The notes: a model not told the origin generated them from the sequence alone. 37,883 nt of DNA from Marinifilum sp. D737 (GCF_026672275.1 NZ_JANQCD010000040.1:1-37883); one strand, 5' to 3'; counted from the first letter of the stretch, positions 1 through 8,762 are shown. A program made the numbers and translations.

Positions 1-23
1 TTTTTATTCTTGTATTTTTTCCC

Positions 24-83
24 AGCCCTTCGTTCGCTTCTCTCACTACTGACTGGGCTACAAAGATCACGCACCGCTGGTGC
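24..83. repeat. REP-like palindromic intergenic element at window edge
   Basis: Two short hairpins lie side by side. AGCCC (24-28) pairs with GGGCT (55-59), and GCACC-GCT-GGTGC forms a compact palindrome at 71-83. The next bases (about 110-150) carry a stretch reading 'aatccgcgataat' and 'cgtgtaatctgtgtccc', which resembles degenerate dispersed intergenic repeats I associate with Bacteroidota genomes. There is no ORF here. The identification as a REP-type element is inference from structure only, and only one copy is visible. Confidence 0.35.
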
Positions 84-250
84 TTCATGTACAAAACGAT
101 ATTAAAAATCCGCGATAATCCTATTCAATTCGTGTAATCTGTGTCCCAATAAAAAACCGCATCACAAAAGTGACACGGCTTGATATATTATATACCTTTT
201 TATTGATACCCTCACTTAGAGTGAGAGCATCAAATTATTCGATATTTCTA

Positions 251-1696
251 CTAGAATTCCGCATTTTTTGGAGTTCTTGGGAAGGGAATTACGTCGCGGA
301 TGTTACCCATACCAGTAACAAACAACATCATTCTTTCGAAACCAAGACCAAAACCAGCATGAGTTGCAGATCCAAAACGACGAGTATCCAGGTACCAATC
401 CATTTCTTCAGCAGGAACATTCATTTCCTTCATTCTGGTTGTTAATTTCTCAAGATCTTCCTCACGTTGCGATCCACCAACAATTTCACCAATACCCGGG
501 AACAAGATATCCATTGCAGCAACAGTTTTTCCATCGTCGTTCTGCTTCATGTAAAATGCCTTGATATCCTTAGGATAATCGATCAGGATAACTGGTTTCT
601 TGAATTTCTTCTCAACCAAATATCTTTCGTGCTCCGATTGCAAGTCAGCTCCCCAACCTTCAATCAAATACTGGAATTTCTTCTTCTTGTTTGGTTTGGA
701 GTTGCGAAGAATATCGATAGCTTCGGTATAAGTCAAGCGAACAAAGTCGTTTTCCAATACAAACTTCAATTTCTCGATCAGCTCCATCTGACGATCTTCT
801 GCTTTCAAACCTTTTTCTTCTTCTTGCAGGCGCTTGCTCAAGAACTGAAGGTCTTCCATACAGTTGTCCAAAGCATATTTAATCATATACTTCAAGAATT
901 CCTCTGCCAAGTCCATGTTATCAACAATATCATAGAATGCCATTTCAGGCTCAATCATCCAGAACTCAGCCAGGTGACGAGTTGTGTTTGAGTTTTCGGC
1001 GCGGAAAGTAGGACCAAAAGTGTAAATCTCACCCAAAGCCATAGCTCCCAACTCACCTTCCAGCTGACCAGAAACGGTAAGATTGGTTTCTTTTCCGAAG
1101 AAATCTTCTTTATAGTTGATTGTTCCATCCTCGTTTAAAGGTGGATTTTTAGGATCTAAAGTTGATACTCTAAACATTTCACCAGCACCTTCGGCATCCG
1201 AACCTGTAATCAATGGTGTGTGCATGTAATAGAATCCTTTCTTGTTAAAGAACTCGTGAACAGCATAAGCCATAGCGTGACGAATACGGAATATTGCACT
1301 AAAAGTATTGGTACGGAAACGCAAGTGCGCCTTTTCTCTTAAGAACTCTAAAGAGTGTTTTTTAGGTTGTAGTGGATACTTTTCAGGATCGGCAACACCT
1401 AATACTTCGATATTTTTAGCAGCAATCTCAACAGATTGTCCACTACCTTGTGATTCAATAATTTCTCCATCAACCGAAATGGCTGCACCAGTTGTGATCT
1501 TTTTCAACAAGTCCTCATTAAAATTAGGAACATCAACAACTACCTGAAGATTTTGAATAGTAGAACCATCATTTAAAGCCACAAAATTAATTTGCTTATT
1601 ACCGCGCTTTGTTCTTACCCATCCTTTCACATTCACCGTACTGCCTGCTTCTGCAGAAGCCAACAGATCTTTGATCTTAATTCTTTTCTGTTCCAT
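251..1696 (-). CDS. asnS: Asparaginyl-tRNA synthetase
   Basis: Cytoplasmic class IIb aminoacyl-tRNA synthetase that charges tRNA(Asn) with asparagine using ATP. The 481 residues fit the family (about 465). An N-terminal OB-fold anticodon-binding domain (roughly residues 8-105, including '[22 protein letters not shown]') is followed by the class II catalytic core. Motif 2 is visible as '[21 protein letters not shown]' broken around residues 230-250, and motif 3 as '[15 protein letters not shown]' near the C-terminus, followed by '[11 protein letters not shown]'. The start at 1696 gives the usual '[12 protein letters not shown]' beginning, with a good -7 box about 150 bp upstream. It is transcribed alone, leftward, and its upstream neighbour is divergent. 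The Asn-type rather than Asp-type assignment rests on overall likeness to AsnS and the C-terminal motif. I see nothing broken. Confidence 0.97.
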   Translation of the reverse strand: MEQKRIKIKDLLASAEAGSTVNVKGWVRTKRGNKQINFVALNDGSTIQNLQVVVDVPNFNEDLLKKITTGAAISVDGEIIESQGSGQSVEIAAKNIEVLGVADPEKYPLQPKKHSLEFLREKAHLRFRTNTFSAIFRIRHAMAYAVHEFFNKKGFYYMHTPLITGSDAEGAGEMFRVSTLDPKNPPLNEDGTINYKEDFFGKETNLTVSGQLEGELGAMALGEIYTFGPTFRAENSNTTRHLAEFWMIEPEMAFYDIVDNMDLAEEFLKYMIKYALDNCMEDLQFLSKRLQEEEKGLKAEDRQMELIEKLKFVLENDFVRLTYTEAIDILRNSKPNKKKKFQYLIEGWGADLQSEHERYLVEKKFKKPVILIDYPKDIKAFYMKQNDDGKTVAAMDILFPGIGEIVGGSQREEDLEKLTTRMKEMNVPAEEMDWYLDTRRFGSATHAGFGLGFERMMLFVTGMGNIRDVIPFPRTPKNAEF

Positions 1697-1847
1697 TTTA
1701 AATAATCCTTAATGAGATGAATACAGCTACAAGCCTCAAGCCTTAAGCTGCAAGTAATTCTCAAATTCAATTGAGAACAACCTAGTTAAATCATTCTATT
1801 TGTGAACGATAATGCATCAAAAAATCACTTTGCGCAAAATCGAACTA

Positions 1848-1855
1848 CAAAAATA
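1848..1855 (-). promoter_or_regulatory. Putative -7 box of the asnS promoter
   Basis: On the minus strand this reads TATTTTTG, a perfect match to the Bacteroidota primary-sigma -7 consensus TAnnTTTG. It would put transcription start near 1841 and give a leader of about 145 nt. I do not see a convincing TTTG -33 element at about 19 bp spacing, so confidence is moderate. Confidence 0.4.
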
Positions 1856-2104
1856 TAAAAATTGATTGCAATACGGTTTACTATGTGCTAATTAATTGAA
1901 AAAAAGAGGAAATAGATTTATTATCTACATCACAAGCTCCACATGATTATATCTTCTAATACAAATTCACAAAACAAGAATTACAAATCAGGAAACATAT
2001 CATTTCCATACCTACTATAAATGGTTTGTTTGCATTAGATACCTTTCTTTTAAATAAAATAAGCCTACAAATGAAATAAAACTTACTTAGGCTTAATAAA
2101 TATC

Positions 2105-2162
2105 ACCATGGTCATAATATATTTTTACCCTTATCATTTTAATTTTTAACCATGGTCATAAT
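2105..2162. repeat. 14-bp direct repeat pair upstream of the HU-like gene
   Basis: ACCATGGTCATAAT occurs at 2105-2118 and again, identically, at 2149-2162, a centre-to-centre distance of 44 bp (about four helical turns). Each copy contains the palindrome ACCATGGT. The pair lies 60-117 bp before the HU-like start codon. The geometry fits a two-site operator or a small repeat scar. No regulator can be named from sequence. Confidence 0.5.
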
Positions 2163-2221
2163 TTAATAACTTAAGGTAATTTTAATAAAAACCTAAGTTC
2201 ATTTTAAAGAAAAAGTACTGT

Positions 2222-2618
2222 ATGAGTGTTGAATTCAAAGTTGTTAAGATAATTCCTCCTGGTAAAAAGGAAGAAGATTGTAAAGCTTATTATCCAAGAA
2301 TTACCAAAAGAGAAAAAAGGGATTTAAGAGATTTGGCCGAGGACATTTCCCAAATATCAACCTTTAGTACCATAGATGTAATTGGAGTTTTGGAAGCATT
2401 TACAATGCTTAATACCAAATTACTTAAAAGATAATTGTTCTGTTGAATTAGGTGATTTGGGTACATTCTCATTGCATATTAATGCTGAAGGATCAGAATC
2501 TCCTGAGAAAGTTAGCCGCCATAATGTTAAAGGGGTAAAGATGGCATTCCGGCCAAGTCCAAGAGTAAAGAAAGATTTGCAAACTACTACTTTCAAGAAA
2601 TTACCTACAAAAAAATAG
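2222..2618 (+). pseudogene. HU-like DNA-binding protein, interrupted by a +1 frameshift
   Basis: Member of the Bacteroidota HU/IHF-related nucleoid protein family (about 120-160 residues). Frame 1 reads from 2222 'MSVEFKVVKIIPPGKK' to 'VIGVLEAFTM' (residue 62, ending 2407), then runs into a stop at 2432-2434. The continuation is in another frame from 2409: 'LIPNYLKDNCSVELGDLGTFSL', then 'KMAFRPSPRVKKDL', with a stop at 2616-2618. Skipping a single base near c2408 restores a 131-residue protein in which VLEA-4 residues-IP and VELGDLG fall exactly where the family has them. Everything else is intact, so this is either a recent inactivation, a sequencing error or, less likely, programmed frameshifting. 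There is no slippery homopolymer at the junction. It is monocistronic, with a 14-bp direct repeat pair upstream. Confidence 0.75.
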
Positions 2619-2807
2619 CATACATCAACACATATATAATAAACCGTTTAGGAATCAAATAAATATTTTTTTCAAGATTTCTTAACACCTCGTAAATGAT
2701 TGATTTTCTGAAAACTTCGTATTAGAATGACAAAATAAGATATTTTGGCTTTATGATTTTTTATCAAGATTATTATCTTTAGATCTTGCATCAATCAAAG
2801 TAAATCA

Positions 2808-4466
2808 ATGATTCAAAACAAGTTAGTCAATTCCATTCAGGAAACGATTCAAAAAAACTGGGAACACCCAGCTTTTACAAACTACCAAAAAGACACCATT
2901 ACATTTCAGGAAGTAGCCCAACGAATTCAATGGATGCACTTTCTGTTTAAAGAGTTAGGAATAAAAAAAGGTGATAAAGTTGCAGTTATAGGTCGCAACC
3001 TAAACAACTGGGCAGTTACCTATTTGGGTGCCATTACTTATGGTGCTGTTATTGTTCCTATTCTGCCTGATTTTAACTCAAGTGATATCCACCATATTGT
3101 TACTCATTCGGAGTCGAAATTGCTTTTTGCCACCGAGAACATTTTCAATAAAATTGATGATGACAAAATGAAAAAGTTGATGGGGATCATTTCTCTTGGA
3201 GAATTTGAACCTCTTTGCTCTTCATGCGATAAACTAAATAAGGCAGTAGAAAAGGCAAATAAAAAATCGAAGGAAATCGCGCTAAGCAAAGATCATTTGA
3301 ACTTTGCCGATCCGAAAGAAGATGACATTGCCGTTCTTTCCTATACTTCAGGAACTTCGGGATTCTCGAAAGGTGTAATGTTGCCTTTTAAAAGTTTATA
3401 CTCAAACGTAAAAATTGGTTTTGATTATATTGATTTAAGACCACAAGATAAGGTAGTTTCATTTTTGCCATTGGCCCATGTATTCGGTTGTTTATTCGAA
3501 TTCTTAACCGAGTTCTGCTGTGGATGTCATGTGGTATTTTTATCGCGTGTTCCTACTCCACAAATCATTACCAAAGCTTTTCGGGATGTACAGCCAAAGC
3601 TGATTTGCCTGGTTCCCCTGATTATGGAGAAAATCTACAAAAAAAGAATTCTGCCAGTATTGGAAAGCCGCAGGGTAAAACTGATGCTTAAAATTCCATT
3701 GCTGGAAAAGAAAATCTATAAGAAAATAAGAAGCTCATTGATTGAAACCTTTGGAGGTAAATTTATTGAGGTAATTATTGGCGGTGCTGCTTTAAATAAA
3801 GAAGTTGAAGATTTTTTGAAGAAAATAGAATTTCCATTTACCGTTGGATATGGAATGACAGAATGTGGTCCGCTTATTAGTTACAGTCCTACACAAAAAT
3901 TCCGATCCCATTCATGTGGTGAGGTGGTGGATCGCATGCAGGTACGTATCGATTCGGAAGATCCGTATAAAGTGGTTGGCGAAATTCAGGTGAAAGGTGA
4001 TAATGTAATGAAAGGTTATTACAAAAATCCTGAAGCTACTGCCGAAGCCATGACCGAAGATGGTTGGTTACGCACCGGTGATTTGGGGGTTATTGATACC
4101 GATAATACAATATATATACGTGGTAGAAGTAAAAACATGCTTTTAGGACCATCGGGGCAGAACATTTACCCTGAAGAAATTGAAGCGGCTTTGAATAACA
4201 TGCCATTCGTTCAGGAATCGATAGTTACCGATGATAAAGATCACAAACTGATTGCTTTAATCTATCCGGATTATGAAGCTTGTGATGCCGAAGGATTGAA
4301 TAAAGATGAAATTCAACAAGCTTTAGATAAAGACAAGCAGATTATTAACAAGTCTTTACCAGCTTACATGAAGGTTTCGAGAATCATCCTGTTCCCTGAA
4401 GAATTTAAGAAAACTCCTAAGCGAAATATTAAACGATATTTGTATACAAATTTGTATCGCGAATAA
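2808..4466 (+). CDS. AMP-dependent synthetase/ligase, long-chain fatty acid-CoA ligase type
   Basis: ANL-superfamily adenylating enzyme that would activate a carboxylate (probably a fatty acid) with ATP and then form the CoA thioester; cytoplasmic or membrane-associated. 552 residues is the usual size. The phosphate-binding loop 'SYTSGTSGFSKG' lies at about 177-188. The adenine-binding motif 'GYGMTECGPL' is at about 347-356, 'GDLG' near 424 carries the ribose-contacting Asp, and the C-terminal 'KTPKRNIKRYL' carries the catalytic lysine. 'PLAHVFGCLFEFLTEF' resembles the region that lines the acyl tunnel of long-chain synthetases. The gene stands alone, converges on the next gene, and ends at a strong hairpin. 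Chain-length preference cannot be read from sequence. An acyl-ACP synthetase role is the main alternative. Confidence 0.9.
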   Translation: MIQNKLVNSIQETIQKNWEHPAFTNYQKDTITFQEVAQRIQWMHFLFKELGIKKGDKVAVIGRNLNNWAVTYLGAITYGAVIVPILPDFNSSDIHHIVTHSESKLLFATENIFNKIDDDKMKKLMGIISLGEFEPLCSSCDKLNKAVEKANKKSKEIALSKDHLNFADPKEDDIAVLSYTSGTSGFSKGVMLPFKSLYSNVKIGFDYIDLRPQDKVVSFLPLAHVFGCLFEFLTEFCCGCHVVFLSRVPTPQIITKAFRDVQPKLICLVPLIMEKIYKKRILPVLESRRVKLMLKIPLLEKKIYKKIRSSLIETFGGKFIEVIIGGAALNKEVEDFLKKIEFPFTVGYGMTECGPLISYSPTQKFRSHSCGEVVDRMQVRIDSEDPYKVVGEIQVKGDNVMKGYYKNPEATAEAMTEDGWLRTGDLGVIDTDNTIYIRGRSKNMLLGPSGQNIYPEEIEAALNNMPFVQESIVTDDKDHKLIALIYPDYEACDAEGLNKDEIQQALDKDKQIINKSLPAYMKVSRIILFPEEFKKTPKRNIKRYLYTNLYRE

Positions 4467-4472
4467 TAAAGA

Positions 4473-4503
4473 AAGCCGGTCTGTTTAGATCGGCTTATTT
4501 TTT
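4473..4503. terminator. Bidirectional terminator between convergent genes
   Basis: AAGCCGGTC (4473-4481), loop TGTTTA, GATCGGCTT (4488-4496), a 9-bp stem with one G-T wobble, followed on the plus strand by ATTTTTTTG. The right arm overlaps the last codons of the minus-strand gene ending at 4495, so the same hairpin can serve that gene too, where the trailing sequence is TTTCTTTA. Confidence 0.85.
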
Positions 4504-5352
4504 GAACAATCCCCTTTGCAATTTTGTACGATGATTTAATTTGAATACCAAATCAACTACAGGCATTAAGAACAATTGTGTTTTTGTGTCATTATTTAAA
4601 TAGTAAGTTTTGTATCCTGCCGATACTGAAAATCTACTGTCCCTATGCCAATGTATTTTTCCCTGACTCTCTATGGCATATTCTCCTCCAAAATCGATAT
4701 TGTAATAGTCGGCCGAAATTGAAAAGTTGAAATTCCTGTACACATTGCCTGCCAACTCTAAACCTGCAAAATATACCTTCTGATCATCGTAGTAAGAAGC
4801 CGATCGTTGATACAAGAAATAGTAATCCAACTTTGGAAAATTATCATCGCCAGCCTTCAAGGAAAAATCGAAACCAATGCGAGCTGTTAATACCAAATCG
4901 GGTATGCGAATAAAACAATCTTCAGGTTGTGGATTAAGTATTCGACTCAATATCAATTCATTTCTAAATGTGAATATATGCGGAACATCGGCAGTTTCGG
5001 GAATCTGATCCTTAAATCCTGAACTTTTTGCCCATTTTAATCCTAAAGTAGGATAATAGAAGGTATGCTGACTCGATAAAATGGTATTCTTTCCCAGCCA
5101 TTGGTGTTTGAATCCAATATTGGGTACCAATGGAAAAATTAACAATTCTGAATTCAATTCAGTCTTGGGATAATTACCATACCTGCTTTTTGCCAAAGCA
5201 CTTAAATGTATTTCACCCATGGGAACAACCTTCGCACCTCTATCGGTCCAGGAGCTGTAATAGTCAACTCTTTTTCCAGGAACGGGTGATTGAGCTTTTG
5301 ATACAATTACCCAGCAAAAACATATTACTGACAAACAAATTAACTTTCTCAT
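4495..5352 (-). CDS. Secreted beta-rich protein of unknown function, probable outer-membrane protein
   Basis: I do not recognise a family. The 285-residue product begins with a classical signal peptide (MRKLICLSVICFCWVIVSKAQ, about 21 residues, cleavage likely near AQ/S). The rest is rich in alternating aromatic/polar stretches such as 'FNFSISADYYNIDF', 'RFSVSAGYKTYYL' and 'LMPVVDLVFKLN', typical of transmembrane beta strands, so an outer-membrane beta-barrel of perhaps 10-12 strands is plausible. There is no enzymatic motif. It is transcribed alone, convergent with the acyl-CoA ligase and divergent from the TetR/efflux operon, and has no obvious functional link to either. Presence of a gene is very likely; location is moderately certain; role unknown. 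Confidence 0.75.
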   Translation of the reverse strand: MRKLICLSVICFCWVIVSKAQSPVPGKRVDYYSSWTDRGAKVVPMGEIHLSALAKSRYGNYPKTELNSELLIFPLVPNIGFKHQWLGKNTILSSQHTFYYPTLGLKWAKSSGFKDQIPETADVPHIFTFRNELILSRILNPQPEDCFIRIPDLVLTARIGFDFSLKAGDDNFPKLDYYFLYQRSASYYDDQKVYFAGLELAGNVYRNFNFSISADYYNIDFGGEYAIESQGKIHWHRDSRFSVSAGYKTYYLNNDTKTQLFLMPVVDLVFKLNHRTKLQRGLFKK

Positions 5353-5578
5353 TGATGATAGCTTTAAATAGTAAGCGTAAAATTCTGCATTTTATTATAA
5401 AAAGAGAGTGAATTTTAGACAAATGTTAAAACCGTATCAAAAATACCATTTACCGATAAAAATGAAATGGTTACCTAATTATGGCTTCATATGCATTTTT
5501 CTTAGTCTATTTTTAGCATACCAAATAAAGCCGAAGTGTTGAAATGCTGAATGTTAACAAAATTTAACAGAAACCACA

Positions 5579-5606
5579 GGAAACTTTAAGAACATTTTAA
5601 GTTTCC
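5579..5606. promoter_or_regulatory. Inverted-repeat operator candidate for the TetR-controlled efflux operon
   Basis: GGAAACTT (5579-5586) and AAGTTTCC (5599-5606) are perfect 8-bp inverted arms with a 12-bp AT-rich spacer. They lie 16 bp upstream of the -7 box at 5622-5629, so a dimeric repressor bound here would cover the -33 region. A second, weaker inverted repeat, TGTTAA/TTAACA, lies at 5552-5569. TetR genes commonly regulate themselves through such a site. Assignment to this TetR protein is inference from position. Confidence 0.55.
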
Positions 5607-5621
5607 ATAGTGTTATGTGAT

Positions 5622-5629
5622 TATCTTTG
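5622..5629 (+). promoter_or_regulatory. -7 box abutting the TetR start codon
   Basis: TATCTTTG matches TAnnTTTG perfectly and ends four bases before the ATG at 5634. Transcription would start at or just before the start codon, so the mRNA would be leaderless or nearly so. This also argues against the upstream ATG at 5610, which would lie inside the promoter. Confidence 0.6.
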
Positions 5630-5633
5630 TAAG

Positions 5634-6242
5634 ATGAAAAATCAGAGAACAGATATAATAGAAGTTTGTTGGGAGTTGTTCTTTCAATTTGGAATTAAAA
5701 GTGTAAGCATGGATGATATTGCCAATAAACTTGGCATCTCGAAAAAAACCATTTACCAACACTTTAAAAACAAATCCGATTTGGTTGAGCAAGCTTTGGA
5801 ATGGCAAATTAACCATCCGCGTTTTTCATTCCAATCAGAGGAAGTGAATCATCTTAATGCCATAGATCAATACATCGCATTTTACAAGTTCGTGATTTCA
5901 CAAATAGAGAATTCTTGTGATTCAATGAGATACGATTTGCGTAAATACTATCCAAAATTGTGGCATAAATTTCATCGTACCAATCTAAGTAGGTTTCAGA
6001 CTGAATTGGCACAGAATTTAGAACAAGGGATTAAAGAAGGCTTATTCAGGCCTGAAATTAATATTGAATGGATTAGCAAAACCATGGCACGATTTTATTT
6101 AAACATGGCCGAAACAGACAATGTGATATTGGAAAAAGAAGATATATCCAATATAGAATTTCACAAAGAATTGGGTATTTACCATTTACATGGCGTTTGT
6201 ACAAACAAAGGAATAGAATACTTTAAAAATAATTTTAAATAG
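5634..6242 (+). CDS. TetR/AcrR-family transcriptional regulator of the efflux operon
   Basis: Predicted one-component repressor of 202 residues, the usual TetR size. The N-terminal helix-turn-helix is clear: 'SVSMDDIANKLGISKKTIYQHFKNKSDLV' broken over roughly residues 23-51, the hallmark TetR DNA-binding region. The C-terminal helical part (about 60-202) is the variable ligand and dimer domain. I chose the ATG at 5634 over an in-frame ATG at 5610 because a perfect -7 box occupies 5622-5629 and the resulting start 'MKNQRTDIIEV' is typical of the family. It is the first gene of a four-gene operon: the TolC gene begins 10 bp after its stop. The inducing compound is unknown. Confidence 0.92.
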   Translation: MKNQRTDIIEVCWELFFQFGIKSVSMDDIANKLGISKKTIYQHFKNKSDLVEQALEWQINHPRFSFQSEEVNHLNAIDQYIAFYKFVISQIENSCDSMRYDLRKYYPKLWHKFHRTNLSRFQTELAQNLEQGIKEGLFRPEINIEWISKTMARFYLNMAETDNVILEKEDISNIEFHKELGIYHLHGVCTNKGIEYFKNNFK

Positions 6243-6252
6243 ATCAGAAATA

Positions 6253-7599
6253 ATGAAAAACATCCTACTATCATTTGTAGTGATTTTTCTTGTGTTCAGT
6301 TATCCCACACAAGCTCAAACTGAAGACAAAATTAATTTCACTCTTGCCGAGGCACAAGAATATGCTTTGGAAAACTCATATTCGGTAAAGGGGACTGATT
6401 ATGACCTGCAGGTAGCCAGAAAAAAGGTATGGGAAACCATTGCCGATGGATTGCCACAAGTAGATTTTTCTGCAGACTATAGCAATAATTTAGATGTAGC
6501 TGTGTCATTATTGCCAGCAGAGTTTTTTGGTGGTGAGCCTGGTAGTTACACACCAGTTAAATTTGGTCAGCAATATGGAAGTTCCGCTTCAATTAGTGTG
6601 AATCAGAAAATTTTTGATGGTTCGTATATTGTTGGAACCATGGCTGCTAAAGTTTTTGTACAGCTTTCAAAAAATCAGAAAGAGAAAACTGAAATTGAAA
6701 TTAAAGATGCAGTTGCTCAGGCTTATTATGCTGTTTTGGTCTCCCAAGACAATTACAAAACCGTAAAAGAGAATCTGTCCATAAATGAAAACTTACTAAA
6801 TGAAACCAAAGCTTATTGGGAAAATGGTTTTCGCGAAGAACTGGATGTAGATCAGATCAAATTGAATTTGAATCGAAACAAAACCCAATTGTCAGATGCA
6901 AAAAGAGCCATTTCTACTTCATTAACTGTTCTTAAATACACCATGGGAATGGATATTGAAAAGACAATCGAGTTAAGCAATAGTCTTGAAAAGCTGGTGG
7001 ATCCAATTCGATCAACAACCCCTGAAGTAAGCAGTTATGATTTTTCTTCTCATATTGATTACAGAATTTTAGAGACACAATTAAAATCACAAAAGCTGCT
7101 AATTCGAAATGAGCAAGCTCAGTACTTGCCAACCATATCAGCCTTTTACAATTATGGCAAAAACACAAGCACCGATTTCCGAAATGTATTTAAATCAGAG
7201 GTTCCTTGGTTTAAATCTTCGGTACTAGGATTACGTTTAAGTATGCCGATTTTTTCAGCTGGCAAAAGAAGATCAAAAGTAAAACAGCAAAGAATCGAAT
7301 ACATGAAGATTGAAAATAATATGGCCAGTACGGAACAAAACCTTAAAAAGGATTTGAGCCTATCATTTTCGAATTTACTTAATGCAAAGGAAACCTATGA
7401 AAATAACCTGGAAGCTGTAAACATCGCAAAAAGAATATACGACAAAACCATTATCAAATTTAACGAAGGGATTTCCACGAGTACGGAATTATCGGAAAAT
7501 GAAAAGCAATACCTGGATGCACATTCGAATTACATTAATTCAACTCTTGCATTGCTGAGTACCAAAATTGCTTTTGATAAAGCTCTCGGAAAATTATAA
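6253..7599 (+). CDS. TolC-family outer-membrane efflux channel
   Basis: Outer-membrane factor of a tripartite efflux pump, 448 residues. A signal peptide (about 21 residues, ending 'PTQAQ') is followed by the two structurally repeated OEP halves, rich in long amphipathic helices such as 'TLAEAQEYALENSYSVKG', 'ETKAYWENGFREELDVDQIKLN' and, in the second half, 'NIAKRIYDKTIIKFNEGIS'. The 'FNEGIS(T)STEL' motif near the C-terminus is characteristic of OEP proteins. It would form a trimeric channel bridging the outer membrane and periplasm for the RND pump encoded two genes downstream. Spacing is 10 bp to TetR and 31 bp to the next gene, so co-transcription is very likely. Confidence 0.95.
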   Translation: MKNILLSFVVIFLVFSYPTQAQTEDKINFTLAEAQEYALENSYSVKGTDYDLQVARKKVWETIADGLPQVDFSADYSNNLDVAVSLLPAEFFGGEPGSYTPVKFGQQYGSSASISVNQKIFDGSYIVGTMAAKVFVQLSKNQKEKTEIEIKDAVAQAYYAVLVSQDNYKTVKENLSINENLLNETKAYWENGFREELDVDQIKLNLNRNKTQLSDAKRAISTSLTVLKYTMGMDIEKTIELSNSLEKLVDPIRSTTPEVSSYDFSSHIDYRILETQLKSQKLLIRNEQAQYLPTISAFYNYGKNTSTDFRNVFKSEVPWFKSSVLGLRLSMPIFSAGKRRSKVKQQRIEYMKIENNMASTEQNLKKDLSLSFSNLLNAKETYENNLEAVNIAKRIYDKTIIKFNEGISTSTELSENEKQYLDAHSNYINSTLALLSTKIAFDKALGKL

Positions 7600-7630
7600 T
7601 TAAGAAACATCCTACAAAAACCATAAACAG

Positions 7631-8752
7631 ATGAAAAAAATATTAATTGTTGCAATTATTCCTCTACTATTTGCTTGTTCTGCCAAGGATACAGACAAAG
7701 AGTTGAGCAAGGAAGATCAATTGAAAAAATACAAATCGGAATTTGCTACTTTAAAAAAGAAAATCTCTGCACTCGAAAAAGAAATTAGGAGCGAAAGCAA
7801 TATCGATGAAGCAATAAGTGTAGCTGTTACAGAAATCACAAATTCTAAGTTTGAACATTTTATCCAGGTAACCGGTAATGTTGAAGCTGACAAGAATATC
7901 ACAATCACTCCTGAAGCCAATGGTAACATTATTTCTATTGATGTGGTTGAAGGACAAAAAGTAAGAAAGGGTGATGTAATTGGAAAATTAAATACTGCTC
8001 AAATTCAAAGAAATATTGATGAAGCAAAAACCAATTTAGCATTAGCAACTACTGTTTATCAACGTCAGGAAAGACTTTGGGAACAAAAAATAGGTTCCGA
8101 AATTGAATACCTAACAGCCAAATCAAACAAAGAATCGTTAGAAAGAAAAATTGAGGGATTGCAAGCTCAAAAAGACATGGCAATTATTACTGCTCCATTT
8201 AATGGTATTATCGATGAAATTCACCAAAAGAAAGGTGAGTTGGCAGGACCAAGCATTCCTTTTGCACAATTGGTAAATATTGATCAGGTATACGTTGAAG
8301 CTGATGTTGCCGAAACTTACCTGAACTACATTAAAGCTGGCGAGAAGGCCGAATTAGAATTTCCTGCTATCGACTTTCGCACCAGTGCATCGATTTATCG
8401 TACTTCAAATATTATTGATCCTGGAAACAGAAGTTTTAAAGTTCGTGTTAACCTGAACAATCCGGGACATAAAATTAAGCCAAACCTAATTTCAGTTCTT
8501 AAAATTAAAGATTACGAAATTGACAATGCCATTGTAGTTCCATCAATAATTGTAAAGAAAGATTTTGAAGGCAGCTATTTGTACGTGGCCAAAAAAGAGG
8601 GTAAGAAATTGGTTGCAAACAAAACTTACATCAAAATCTCGAAAACCTACAACAACCTTTCTTTAATTGAATCAGGAATTCAACTAGGTGATAAAATTAT
8701 TACTGAAGGATATTCGCAAGTTGTAAACGGAACACTAATTAGCACAAAGTAA
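7631..8752 (+). CDS. RND efflux periplasmic adaptor (membrane-fusion protein), lipoprotein
   Basis: 373-residue adaptor that links the inner-membrane pump to the TolC channel. The N-terminus 'MKKILIVAIIPLLFACS' is a lipoprotein signal with the lipidated cysteine at residue 16. Next comes a charged coiled-coil stretch (about 20-58), then the biotinyl-lipoyl-like hybrid ('EANGNIISIDVVEGQKVRKGDVIGKL'), a helical hairpin (about 125-180), the second lipoyl half ('ITAPFNGIIDEIHQKKGELAG') and a beta-barrel domain with 'VDIDQVYVEADVAE'-like sequence. The extra coiled coil before the lipoyl half is a small peculiarity. It lies 10 bp from the RND gene and is certainly part of the same operon. Confidence 0.95.
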   Translation: MKKILIVAIIPLLFACSAKDTDKELSKEDQLKKYKSEFATLKKKISALEKEIRSESNIDEAISVAVTEITNSKFEHFIQVTGNVEADKNITITPEANGNIISIDVVEGQKVRKGDVIGKLNTAQIQRNIDEAKTNLALATTVYQRQERLWEQKIGSEIEYLTAKSNKESLERKIEGLQAQKDMAIITAPFNGIIDEIHQKKGELAGPSIPFAQLVNIDQVYVEADVAETYLNYIKAGEKAELEFPAIDFRTSASIYRTSNIIDPGNRSFKVRVNLNNPGHKIKPNLISVLKIKDYEIDNAIVVPSIIVKKDFEGSYLYVAKKEGKKLVANKTYIKISKTYNNLSLIESGIQLGDKIITEGYSQVVNGTLISTK

Positions 8753-8762
8753 TTCGCAAAAA

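Larger units (their letters stand above)
1697..2221. other. 525 bp intergenic region between asnS and the HU-like gene
   Basis: Non-coding and divergent. Near asnS (about 1719-1750) there is a short degenerate repeat built of CAAGCCT-type units, with AGCT at both ends. The asnS -7 box is at 1848-1855. The rest is AT-rich up to a pair of direct repeats at 2105 and 2149 in front of the HU-like gene. I see no small ORF with a recognisable product. Confidence 0.6.

Noticed and set aside
211-225. CTCAC-TTAGA-GTGAG hairpin just after asnS as its terminator
   Set aside because: Only a 5-bp stem and no proper T-tract on the minus strand.
467-991. 174-codon ORF antisense to asnS
   Set aside because: Lies wholly within a confidently assigned essential gene, low-complexity hydrophobic translation, no domain.
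5610-5633. Upstream in-frame ATG that would add eight residues to the TetR protein
   Set aside because: A perfect -7 box lies at 5622-5629 inside this extension, and the shorter start gives a typical TetR N-terminus.
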